From Pseudomonadota bacterium (GTDB taxonomy: Bacteria; Desulfobacterota; Binatia; Binatales; Binataceae): a stretch of DNA of 64,000 nt. Where the stretch lies: positions 1 through 64,000 of the forward strand of contig JAJPJA010000118.1 in NCBI GenBank assembly GCA_021324455.1. Direction: 5' to 3'. Positions 1 through 7,714 of the stretch are shown piece after piece. A program made the position numbers and the translations under genes. A model generated the notes under the pieces. It saw only the letters and a program-made list of their open reading frames with translations. It was not told the origin of the DNA and ran no database searches. Numbering within the stretch: position 1 is the stretch's first letter; each line of letters opens with the position of its first letter.

Positions 1-2
1 CC

Positions 3-869
3 TACTTCCAGATGATCGACGAGACCGTCGCGGCCGGCGGCCGGATGCTCGCGCAGGGCACCAGCCGCTGGATCAGCTCGCTGCTCTCCTTCGAGACCGC
101 GATGCCATTTGACAAGACTCCCGTATGGTCGGACATGCGCAAGCTACCGCTCGCCGAGCAGGAGGCCGCGCTGCGCAATCCCGAGATGCGCCGCAAGCTG
201 GTCGCGGCGGTCAACGCCGAGCCGCGCGATCAGACCCGCGCGGTGGGCGCCGAAGCGCGCATGATGGGCTTCAAGCACGTGTACCTGATGGACCGCACCC
301 TGCCGCCTTTCCGCACGATCGACGAACTGGCGCGGGAACAGGGCAAGGAACCGGTCGAAGTCATTATCGACACGGCCCTGGCCAAGCACCTCAAGCAGTT
401 CTACTTCCAGACTATCGCCAACGATGACCTGGACACGGTGCTGGAGATGATGCGCCATCCGCGCGCGGTCCCGACCTTCACCGACTCGGGCGCCCACGTC
501 TCGCAACTGATGGACGCCTCGATGCATTCCTTCGTGCTCAGCTACTGGGTGCGCGAGCGCCAGGCGCTGACGCTGGAGGAAGCGATCCGGATGATGACTT
601 TCGTGCCGGCGTCGCATTGGGGATTGTCGGGGCGCGGACTGCTGCGCGAAGGATGGGCCGCCGACATCGCAATCATCAATCCGGACACCATCATGCCGGA
701 GTTGCCGGTGCTGGCCTACGACCTGCCCGCCGGCGCACGGCGGCTGAAACAGAAATCCCGCGGCATCCTCGCGACGGTCGTAAACGGCCAGGTGCTGATG
801 CGCAACGGCGAGCATACCGGCGCGCTGCCCGGCCGCCTGCTGCGCAACCGCCTGGCTGCGAACCGCTGA
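3..869 (+). CDS. N-acyl-D-amino-acid deacylase-type amidohydrolase (3' part)
   Basis: The reading frame is open from the left edge, so only the C-terminal 288 or so residues of an amidohydrolase-3 / D-aminoacylase family protein are visible; full-length members usually have 550 to 580 residues. The visible part has the conserved block FTDSGAHVSQ with its metal-site Asp and His, then the family's typical end: SHWGLSGRGLLREGWAADI followed by the small C-terminal beta domain (ADIAIINPDTI, TVVNGQVLMRNGEHTG). Family members hydrolyse N-acyl-D-amino acids or related cyclic amides in the cytoplasm, usually with one or two zinc ions. The substrate cannot be told from this fragment. Two hairpins follow the stop codon. 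The true start lies outside the window; the Met at 12 is internal. Confidence 0.88.
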   Translation, partial: YFQMIDETVAAGGRMLAQGTSRWISSLLSFETAMPFDKTPVWSDMRKLPLAEQEAALRNPEMRRKLVAAVNAEPRDQTRAVGAEARMMGFKHVYLMDRTLPPFRTIDELAREQGKEPVEVIIDTALAKHLKQFYFQTIANDDLDTVLEMMRHPRAVPTFTDSGAHVSQLMDASMHSFVLSYWVRERQALTLEEAIRMMTFVPASHWGLSGRGLLREGWAADIAIINPDTIMPELPVLAYDLPAGARRLKQKSRGILATVVNGQVLMRNGEHTGALPGRLLRNRLAANR

Positions 870-1183
870 GCAAAAAGCGGGAAAGCTGAGGACTCTCAGC
901 GGCTTTAAGTCTGTGAATGCGCGGGCGTCAGTCCGCGCCTTCACAGGCTTCTACAACTGCGCCGGCATCTTCGCTGTTGTCATTCCGACTGGGGCGGATC
1001 GCTGTTCGCCGCGCAGGAAGGAATCGACGCCAGGCGCTTTGCCTTTGCGCGCACACCACAATCAATCGCTTCGGGTTGATTCTTGCGCTTCCCTCGCTGA
1101 CGCTCGGTCGCAATGAACTCAATGACAGGCTGGAACGCTCGCCGCACTCTTCGACAAACAGCCAGAACGGACGCGGATCGGAC
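870..1183. other. Intergenic region with hairpins between convergent genes
   Basis: There is no credible gene in this 314-base gap between an amidohydrolase ending rightward and a permease ending leftward. It holds two hairpins (885-950, listed separately). Further on there is a loose inverted repeat around AATCAA...TTGATT (about 1069-1090), and then a degenerate stretch of CGCT-rich repeat-like sequence leading to AATGACAGG (about 1090-1126). The last part is shared with a site near 39.65 kb (see findings). Confidence 0.6.
885..950. terminator. Two adjacent stem-loops, probable bidirectional terminator
   Basis: A small stem GCTGAG/CTCAGC with a four-base loop (885-900) is followed by a long stem with 18-base arms at 907-924 and 933-950 and an 8-base loop. 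The long arms match at 16 of 18 positions, and the two others would be G-U pairs in RNA. The site lies between convergent genes. No long T-tract follows, so factor-independent termination is only probable. Confidence 0.5.
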
Positions 1184-2359
1184 TTAAGTCGGAGCGGCGC
1201 CCTCCTGGACGTCGCGCATGTGGGGTTTGACCGCGGCTACCGGACTGGTCTGAGCCTGAGCCGCTTTGGATCCCTCCGCGGTCAGAGCCACCACCGCGGT
1301 CCATTCCTGGTACAGCGTATGCCCCAGTGCCAGCACCGTGGGACCGATGAACAAGCCAATCAGCCCGAACGCCATCGCGCCGCCGAATACGCCCAGCATC
1401 ACCAGAATTATAGGCGTCGACACGCCGCGCCTGATCAGCAGCGGTTTGATGACATTGTCGATGCTGCTGTCCATCGTACCCCAGATGACCATGAAGACGG
1501 CCCATCCGGCGGCGCCCTGCCGATACAGCCAGTAAGCGGCGGGCAAGGCGACCAGGAGCGGCCCGCCCGGAATCATCGAAACCACGAAGGTGACAAAACC
1601 CAGGAACGCCGCGCCCGGGACCCCCGCGATCAGAAATCCAAATGTGGCCAACGCCCCCTGCGCCAACGCCGTGCCGATGATTCCATAGACCACGGCGCGA
1701 ACCGTAGCGCCCGCCAATTCAAGCAATTCGTTGCCGCGCTCGCCGCCGATCCGATAAATCCCCGCGTTGAGGTGGGCCGCCAGCGCTTCGCCGTCGCGGT
1801 AGAAGAAAAACGCGATGAACAGGCTCAGCAGGATCTGCACAATCCCGCTGCCCAGCACTTTGCCGCCCTCGACCGCGATGGTCTTCACCGTCGGCAGCAG
1901 ACTCACCAGACCCTGCAATCGCGCCGCGCTGCTTTCGGTCAACGTCAGCCAGTAATCGCTCAGGCGGATGCCAACCAGGGGAATCTCCCTGACCCAGGCG
2001 GGCGGCGCGGGCGGTCCCGCCTGGTAAAGCTTCTGCACGGCAACCGTCAAATCGGAGAGGTTGCTCGCCAGCGTCGAGCCGAGAATAACGAAGGGAGCGG
2101 CAATGGTCGCGGCCAGCGCCAGAGTTGCGATCAACGCCGCCAGGCCGCGCCGCCCGCCCAGTACCTGCTCCAAATGCAGGAACAGCGGCCAGGTGGTGAA
2201 GCACAGGATGGCGGCCCACAAAGCCGCCGAAATGAACGGGCGCAGGATCAGCAGACATCCGATCGCCAGCAGCGCCACGGCCGCGCCAACAATCCAGACC
2301 TGAACCCGGCTCCCGCTTCGGTTACCGGGATTTGGCGGCTGTTCAACTGATTCCAATCG
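1184..2359 (-). CDS. AI-2E family transporter-like permease
   Basis: This is a polytopic inner-membrane protein of the AI-2E/PerM/YdiK family (about 390 residues, normal for the family). Paired hydrophobic segments lie near the N-terminus (VWIVGAAVALLAIGCLLI, then an ILCFTTWPLF segment). A long soluble middle region is followed by four or five C-terminal membrane segments with the family-typical GIIGTALAQGALATFGFLIAGVP and PLLIRRGVSTPIILVMLGV blocks. Members export or exchange small solutes; a role in autoinducer-2 transport is not implied by the name. The open frame runs up to a TTG at 2410, but a perfect TATAAT (2416-2421, minus strand) lies just upstream of that codon. I prefer the TTG at 2359, which has GAGG six bases before it. 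Downstream of the VOC/LLM pair on the same strand. Confidence 0.82.
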   Translation of the reverse strand, partial: RLESVEQPPNPGNRSGSRVQVWIVGAAVALLAIGCLLILRPFISAALWAAILCFTTWPLFLHLEQVLGGRRGLAALIATLALAATIAAPFVILGSTLASNLSDLTVAVQKLYQAGPPAPPAWVREIPLVGIRLSDYWLTLTESSAARLQGLVSLLPTVKTIAVEGGKVLGSGIVQILLSLFIAFFFYRDGEALAAHLNAGIYRIGGERGNELLELAGATVRAVVYGIIGTALAQGALATFGFLIAGVPGAAFLGFVTFVVSMIPGGPLLVALPAAYWLYRQGAAGWAVFMVIWGTMDSSIDNVIKPLLIRRGVSTPIILVMLGVFGGAMAFGLIGLFIGPTVLALGHTLYQEWTAVVALTAEGSKAAQAQTSPVAAVKPHMRDVQEGAAPT

Positions 2360-2510
2360 TAACCTCGACGCGGGACGCGGGCGCGTCCCATCACCATACT
2401 TCCGGCACAAGCCTGATTATATCAGGGCGCTCGGCGCACTGCTTGCGCCCGCCGGCGCGCCGAAATCCCGAAGAGCAAGGCTGCAGCCGCGCAGGTTGAG
2501 CGTTGGCCCG

Positions 2511-3005
2511 TCAGTTGCGCGGGATCTCCTTAATCCATTCGCGGCCTTCCGGGGTAAACGTGATGCATTCGATGTAATGGCCCAGTTCGGCGCGAAAATC
2601 CGCGTAGAAATAGCTGGCGCGTCCGGCAAAGTCGCCGATGATCGGGAACTTCCTGCCCATCTGTTCGAACAGCGCGAATTGCTCGTCGAAGTCCCGGCGG
2701 GTCTCCAGAAATCGCGACAGATGATGGAAGCGGATCGCAAAGCTGTCCTGCGGCAGGAAGTCGCGATAGATCTGCACGTCCTCGCCCAGCGGCTGGATCA
2801 CCTCCAGTTCCGTCGCGCCGACGTAAGCCAGTCCGATGTTGCAATGCGCCTCGCGTCCCGGACCGGTGGGGTAGCGCATGTCGCGCAGTTCCATGAAGCG
2901 CTTCGCCCGATGCACCTCGGCGAATACCTTCAACGCGCGATCGAAATCGGTGGTGACGTAAGCCACCTGGTGGAACCCCGGAATCGGCGTGATGATCTCA
3001 GCCAT
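2511..3005 (-). CDS. VOC (glyoxalase/bleomycin-resistance fold) family protein
   Basis: A 164-residue vicinal oxygen chelate protein with one pair of beta-alpha-beta-beta-beta modules. Near the N-terminus, GFHQVAYVTTDFDRALKVF is the usual opening with a metal-ligand His. YIECITFTPEGREW near the end carries a second ligand candidate, Glu, and LEVIQPL lies in the middle. The family includes glyoxalase I, methylmalonyl-CoA epimerase and ring-cleavage dioxygenases, and the sequence does not choose between them. The frame is open further upstream, but the ATG at 3005 gives the canonical N-terminus. It lies 83 bases after an LLM oxidoreductase on the same strand and may share its transcript, perhaps acting in the same catabolic route. 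Confidence 0.8.
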   Translation of the reverse strand: MAEIITPIPGFHQVAYVTTDFDRALKVFAEVHRAKRFMELRDMRYPTGPGREAHCNIGLAYVGATELEVIQPLGEDVQIYRDFLPQDSFAIRFHHLSRFLETRRDFDEQFALFEQMGRKFPIIGDFAGRASYFYADFRAELGHYIECITFTPEGREWIKEIPRN

Positions 3006-3088
3006 ACCTGAACCTCGAGTGACACAGCCTTTCAGCCTGTCGCAGATTGTTACCTTCCGAGCGGCCCAAGCGCGACCAATCCCCTCGT

Positions 3089-4189
3089 CTACTCCTCGAC
3101 GCGCGGCGCAAAGGCCGGATCGTGCTTGAGCCGCGGCAGGATCTTCTCCGCCGTAAGCCGCATGCTGCGCTGGGCCCTGGACAGCGGCAGGCCGCCGTGG
3201 CTGAAGCCGAACAGAAAATGGTCGGTGCCCATCCGCTGCTGGATGTATTCCAGCTTCTCCAGACATTGTTTGGGAGTGCCGATCACCGAGAGATTCAGGT
3301 AATGCTGCAGCGCCTTTTTCTGGATCTCCTCGGGCGACGACGTCAGTTTGGCGTAGGTCTTCGCCATTTTGGCGTGGAACTCGTATCCCTTCACTCCCTG
3401 CAGCGCGCCGCGCGTATGGCCGTAATGGGTATCGATCGCGCGGAAGGTTTCGGCCAGGTACTGATTGGCGTCGTCCCACGCCTCCTGCTCGCTTTCCGCC
3501 ACCGACACCTGAGTGGATACGATCGGGAGCCGCGGCTTGAGCCCGATACTGCGGGTGGTGTCCTGGTAACGCAGCAAATCCTCGCGCGCGCTGTCCCAGT
3601 CCTTCTGCGCGATGATGAAGACGCCCAGCCCCAGCCGCGCCATCATCTCGCCCGATTCGGGGCTGACCGCGGCGGCGTACAGACGTTGAACCGGATTGGA
3701 AACCGGACGCGGCCGGATCTGGATTTCCGGAATCTGAAAGTACCTGCCCTGGTAGGAAAAACTTTCCTGCGTCAGTCCCCTGATGACGATTTCACAAGTC
3801 TCCTTGAAGCGCTCGCGCGCCTCTTCCATCGGGATGCGGAAGCCTTCGTACTCGGTGCGGGCGGCGCCGCGGCCGAAGCCGAAAATGGTGCGGCCATCCG
3901 ACAGCACGTCGAGCATCGCCATCTCTTCGGCCACCCGCACCGGGTCATGCCAGGGCAGCACGATCACGGTCGTAACCAAAGTCAGGCGCTGGGTGCGTCC
4001 GGCCATGTAGGTCAGCAACTGGACGCAATTGGGAATCATCGCATAGCCGGTGAAGTGATGCTCCACGGCGCCCAGTGAGTCGAAGCCGAGCGGCTCCGCC
4101 ATATTGGCGATCGCGAGTTCGTCGCGATAGATGTCCTCGTCGCGCTTGCCGCTGGTGTTGATCATCGTGATTGATACGCCGACTTTCAT
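3089..4189 (-). CDS. LLM class flavin-dependent oxidoreductase
   Basis: A 366-residue luciferase-like monooxygenase-fold protein. It begins MKVGVSITM and has the typical blocks GFDSLGAVEHHF (residues about 35-46), LTLVTTVIVLPWHDPVRVAEEMAMLDVLSDGR and GFGRGAARTEYEGF. The C-terminal GTPKQCLEKLEYIQ motif follows. The family are TIM-barrel enzymes using FMNH2 or coenzyme F420. They perform Baeyer-Villiger or desulfonation chemistry, hydride transfer and other reactions, so the substrate is open. It is first in a leftward group with the VOC protein. It is one of five LLM proteins in this window, and they are too different from one another to be recent duplicates. Confidence 0.88.
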   Translation of the reverse strand: MKVGVSITMINTSGKRDEDIYRDELAIANMAEPLGFDSLGAVEHHFTGYAMIPNCVQLLTYMAGRTQRLTLVTTVIVLPWHDPVRVAEEMAMLDVLSDGRTIFGFGRGAARTEYEGFRIPMEEARERFKETCEIVIRGLTQESFSYQGRYFQIPEIQIRPRPVSNPVQRLYAAAVSPESGEMMARLGLGVFIIAQKDWDSAREDLLRYQDTTRSIGLKPRLPIVSTQVSVAESEQEAWDDANQYLAETFRAIDTHYGHTRGALQGVKGYEFHAKMAKTYAKLTSSPEEIQKKALQHYLNLSVIGTPKQCLEKLEYIQQRMGTDHFLFGFSHGGLPLSRAQRSMRLTAEKILPRLKHDPAFAPRVEE

Positions 4190-4558
4190 CGCATTACGCT
4201 CCTGGGCGCCGAAGCCATTTGACCCTAATTGACTCGATCCAGCATGGCGCCGTCAAGCTGACCGCCGGCCACCGCCAGGCCGCGCGCCGCTGCGCAACCC
4301 GGACTGCCGGCACCGGCAGCATTTTGCCGCCGATCCCGGTAGACGATTCTGGAGTCGCCGGCCCGAATGTGCCGCTTTTATCTGGCTCCTTTTTTATCTG
4401 GCTGCGGGAACGGTGGGTGTTTCCGGACGATGCGCAGCGCCTTGCGCGCCGCCTTGAGGTTCTCGCGCTCTCAGATCTGCTCCAGCATGGCGAGGTCCGC
4501 GATTGGCACCGCGGCGGCCAGCGGCCGGGCGCGCCGTCAGCAGGCCGCAAGTCTCCTC
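4190..4558. other. Gene-free gap, possible decayed coding remnant on minus strand
   Basis: There is no intact gene here. A short direct repeat TTTTATCTGGCT occurs at about 4376 and 4391. Read on the minus strand, roughly 4520-4410 translates, through one in-frame stop, to LAMLEQI*ERENLKAARKAL. This faintly recalls the N-terminal start of group II intron reverse transcriptases. It is too short to call with confidence. Confidence 0.35.
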
Positions 4559-6724
4559 CTAACGATGCTTCACTTCCATCCGGATGCCGATCGATTCCAG
4601 AAAACGGGTGGGCAGTTCCGCGCCCAGCATCGCGAAGATTACGTCGTTGTCCAGTTCGATGGCGGAGGCGGCAGCGGGAGTTCTGACGCTGCCTTTGACC
4701 GGCTGAAGGACTACCGTCCGCTCGCGGATTTCGGCGATCTCCGTGGCGCAATAGAGCGCGATCGCGCCGGCGCGTTGCAGCGCTATTACTTTTTCGGCGT
4801 TCTCGTGCGTGACTTTGCTCAGGACCGCGTCGCGGATTGAGTAACTGACCTTGTTGCCCAGATGCGCCGCCGCCAGCGCCTGGGTTACCTCGGCGCCGGC
4901 GTTGCCGCCGCCCACCACCAGGATGCGCTGGTTGCGGAAGTCGTCGGGCTCGATTAGCTGGTAGTGAACGCGTCCGGGCGCCTCGCCGGGCAGGTTGAGG
5001 CGGCGCGGATGCCCGCGCAGGCCGATCGCCAGCACCACGCATCGCGTCCTGAACTGATGCTGCCGCGCGGTGGTAACGGTGAACAGGCCGCCGCGCGGGT
5101 CGATGCGCACCACTTCCTCGCGGTCGTTTATCACCAGCCCCGCCTGCGAGATGATCTTCTCCCACTCGCGAATCAGGTCCTCGCGCGTGCTGTCGCCCTC
5201 CAGAAAAAACGAACCGTATTCCAAAATATCGATTGGCGTGGCCTGCACGAATTTGGCCCGCGGATAGGTGCGCAGCGTGCTGGCCGGCGTCATCCGCTCC
5301 AGCGTCAGGTACTTAAGCCCGCGCGCCTTGGCGGTGGCCGTCGCGCCCAAACCCGCCGGACCGCATCCGACGATCAGCACGTCGTAGAGGCCAGGTTCGG
5401 ATGGGGCCGGCGAATGTTTCAGCTTCTCCGCAATCGCTTCGATCACCTGGCGTCCGGATCGCATCGCCAGGTTGATCGACGCCGTCCCGCCCATCTCGCC
5501 GATTATGTACAGGTTCGAAATGCTGGTCTGGTACATGTCGTCCAGCACCGGCGTTTTGATGACACGCTGGGGCGCCGACTCCATCGCGTCCGCGTGATGC
5601 TCCTCCATCGCGGGCAGCCACGCCGCGTAACCGATCGCGCATAGAGCGGCAAGCGCCAGCGCAATCGCACCGATACTCCAGGGCTCAAACGTTCCCGATG
5701 CCGGCGCGCCGGGCGGCTGCTTCAGCGCCGGGCGGCTGAAATCCGCAATCGGCAGCGCGCCATGGAAATGAAACAAGTGGCATTGGCCGCAAGCCGTCAC
5801 GCGCGGCGTTTGCGCGGCGAATGCGGCGCCGCCCCCTCCCGCCTGACGCGGCGGCGCGCCCGTGGGGCTCTCCTGATGGGCATGGCAAGTGAAGCATTGC
5901 GAAATCAGCAGTGAATTGTCGTCGTCCGGCTTCGCGCTCTCCGACACTTTGAGATGGCATTGCGCGCACGGCGTCCGCAGATGTCCCCTTGAATGATTGA
6001 ACACGGCGTTGATGTGCAGCGTGCGCACCACCCCCGAATACGGCAGCGACGCCGGTGCGCTGCCGAGCGAGGCCGGCAAGCCCAGCGACGGCACCTGCGG
6101 AGTGGTGTGGCAGTAGGCGCAGGGGCGCCACGCAATCGTCATCGTGTCGGGCGCTCCGGGCGCCGCCGGCGTCACCTGATGGCAGACCGCGCATTCAAAA
6201 CCGTTGGGGAAATTGCCCGCCTGCAGCATCATCAGCAGGCGATGCTGATAATGATTGAAGGGCTGTTTGAACATCTGATTGGCGCTGTCATGGCGCGCAA
6301 GCACAGCCCCCTGATGCTTTTGGACCGCCTTGATTGCGGGATGCTCGTGGCACCAGGTACAGGCGAACGCGGCCTGCGCGCGCACGTCGGCCGCGCGCCC
6401 CCGATGCTCACTGTGGCAACTGAGACAGCCCAGGTTGTCCTTGAACACGGCCAGATGCCGGCCGGCGATCAGTCCCTGCTTGTCGTCGAAGACGTAGTAG
6501 CCCGCGTGCGGATTGCCGTTGTTGCCGAAGCCGCCATGGCACGCGACGCATCCGTTGTTGTCCATCGGATGCCACGGGCGATGGCACGCGGCGCATCGAT
6601 CGTCGAAGGCCGCGTGGGCGGAGAGCAATCTGCCCGGCTGATAACTGGCGCGCGGAACGGTCAGCACCGCCAGAACGATCAACGCGATCCATCCCGCTAT
6701 CAGCCAACGAATCCGCCGCGTCAT
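4559..6724 (-). CDS. Nonaheme cytochrome c fused to NAD(P)H flavoprotein
   Basis: A 721-residue fusion. Residues about 7-23 form an N-terminal membrane anchor or signal. Residues about 44-318 carry nine CxxCH heme c sites (CAACH, CVACH, CLSCH, CTWCH, CAVCH, CAYCH, CAQCH, CFTCH, CGQCH), so this part must be exported. A second membrane segment lies at about 349-370. Residues about 395-721 are a cytoplasmic two-dinucleotide-fold flavoprotein: GCGPAG (FAD, about 453) and GGGNAG (NAD(P), about 605). No CxxC redox disulfide of thioredoxin reductase is present. A block that normally ends such flavoproteins (NLYIIGEMGGTASINLA) instead precedes the FAD fold. The ATG overlaps the upstream gene's stop (ATGA), implying coupled translation. 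I infer electron transfer across the membrane between NAD(P)H and periplasmic hemes. Confidence 0.85.
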   Translation of the reverse strand: MTRRIRWLIAGWIALIVLAVLTVPRASYQPGRLLSAHAAFDDRCAACHRPWHPMDNNGCVACHGGFGNNGNPHAGYYVFDDKQGLIAGRHLAVFKDNLGCLSCHSEHRGRAADVRAQAAFACTWCHEHPAIKAVQKHQGAVLARHDSANQMFKQPFNHYQHRLLMMLQAGNFPNGFECAVCHQVTPAAPGAPDTMTIAWRPCAYCHTTPQVPSLGLPASLGSAPASLPYSGVVRTLHINAVFNHSRGHLRTPCAQCHLKVSESAKPDDDNSLLISQCFTCHAHQESPTGAPPRQAGGGGAAFAAQTPRVTACGQCHLFHFHGALPIADFSRPALKQPPGAPASGTFEPWSIGAIALALAALCAIGYAAWLPAMEEHHADAMESAPQRVIKTPVLDDMYQTSISNLYIIGEMGGTASINLAMRSGRQVIEAIAEKLKHSPAPSEPGLYDVLIVGCGPAGLGATATAKARGLKYLTLERMTPASTLRTYPRAKFVQATPIDILEYGSFFLEGDSTREDLIREWEKIISQAGLVINDREEVVRIDPRGGLFTVTTARQHQFRTRCVVLAIGLRGHPRRLNLPGEAPGRVHYQLIEPDDFRNQRILVVGGGNAGAEVTQALAAAHLGNKVSYSIRDAVLSKVTHENAEKVIALQRAGAIALYCATEIAEIRERTVVLQPVKGSVRTPAAASAIELDNDVIFAMLGAELPTRFLESIGIRMEVKHR

Positions 6725-7632
6725 AGGCCCGCGAAATAGAGCACCCCGGCGACATGAAAGGCGGTCAACACGCCGAGCGCGATGGCTATCGCGATATGAA
6801 TCCGCATCCAGCCCACGCTCAGCGCCAGGTCGAAGCGATTGTGATCGAGCCGCACCTTGCGCTCGGCCAGTGTTATCAGCCGGTTCCAAATATCGGCTTC
6901 GTCCGCGGCCGGAGCGCCCTGCGCCCGCAGCCGCGCCGCGACTGGAGCGGCGGGATCGGCGCCGCTGATGGTGGCGATCAACATCCGCAGCGGCGGCCGC
7001 GTCCCGAGCATCACCGGCCTGACATGCCGCAAATAAGCCTGTACCAGCGGCTCGGAACGGCCCAAAATCGCCTCTTCGGCCTGGACGTACAGATCATGGA
7101 TCGCAGCGTCGACGTCTTCGGGGCGCACTTCCAAATCGGGCCGCACTCTCATCGAATGGGGCAGAAAATCCTGAATGATCGATCCCGCCGCTCCGCTCAA
7201 CAGCAGCATCGCCGCCAGCGCCCCGAGCGCCGCTTCAAGCGGACTGGGACCGGCGCCCGGCTCCACGTGCCACCACAGCGGCAGTATCACCGCGGCGCCC
7301 GCCATAACATGGTACAGACGCCAGGATTCGAGCCGGTCGGCGATGAGCAGGCGATGCGCCACCCGATGCGGCATCCGCGCGGCGATACGCATCACGCGCA
7401 CCGACAGCCACATCCATCGCTTGCGCACGCTGTAGCAGGCCGCCAGCGCGAATGCCGCCAGCGTTGCGATTCCGCTGCGATAGGAGCCGAGCCTCAGGCC
7501 GTAACCGGGCAACGCGATATGAACGAATACGGCGAGCACCGCGCATCCAACCGCCCACAGCGTCAGGCGGCCGTAATGTGCCGGCGTGTGCGAGGCCGGA
7601 ACCCGGAGGCTTACCGCCGCGTCATCGGGCAT
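6721..7632 (-). CDS. Predicted diheme-b integral membrane protein
   Basis: A 303-residue membrane protein with about five hydrophobic segments (roughly residues 23-43, 53-67, 106-122, 133-152 and 275-298) and a soluble loop from about 155 to 260. Two helices each carry a pair of histidines exactly 14 positions apart: H108/H122 and H279/H293. HX13H pairs on two helices are the classic pattern for two stacked b hemes, as in ferric reductase/NADPH oxidase and related cytochromes. I did not recognise a named family. It sits between the CNB/iron-sulfur gene and the nonaheme-flavoprotein gene, overlapping the latter by four bases. It is therefore the obvious membrane wire linking them. Alternative: a quinone-reactive cytochrome b subunit. 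Confidence 0.72.
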   Translation of the reverse strand: MPDDAAVSLRVPASHTPAHYGRLTLWAVGCAVLAVFVHIALPGYGLRLGSYRSGIATLAAFALAACYSVRKRWMWLSVRVMRIAARMPHRVAHRLLIADRLESWRLYHVMAGAAVILPLWWHVEPGAGPSPLEAALGALAAMLLLSGAAGSIIQDFLPHSMRVRPDLEVRPEDVDAAIHDLYVQAEEAILGRSEPLVQAYLRHVRPVMLGTRPPLRMLIATISGADPAAPVAARLRAQGAPAADEADIWNRLITLAERKVRLDHNRFDLALSVGWMRIHIAIAIALGVLTAFHVAGVLYFAGL

Positions 7633-7714
7633 CGGCGGCTTCTCGCTGCGCTTTGAAAGCTTTCCGCGGACGAGGCCCCGAGTAAGGATGTCCGAGCGGC
7701 TTCACGCCCCTCCC

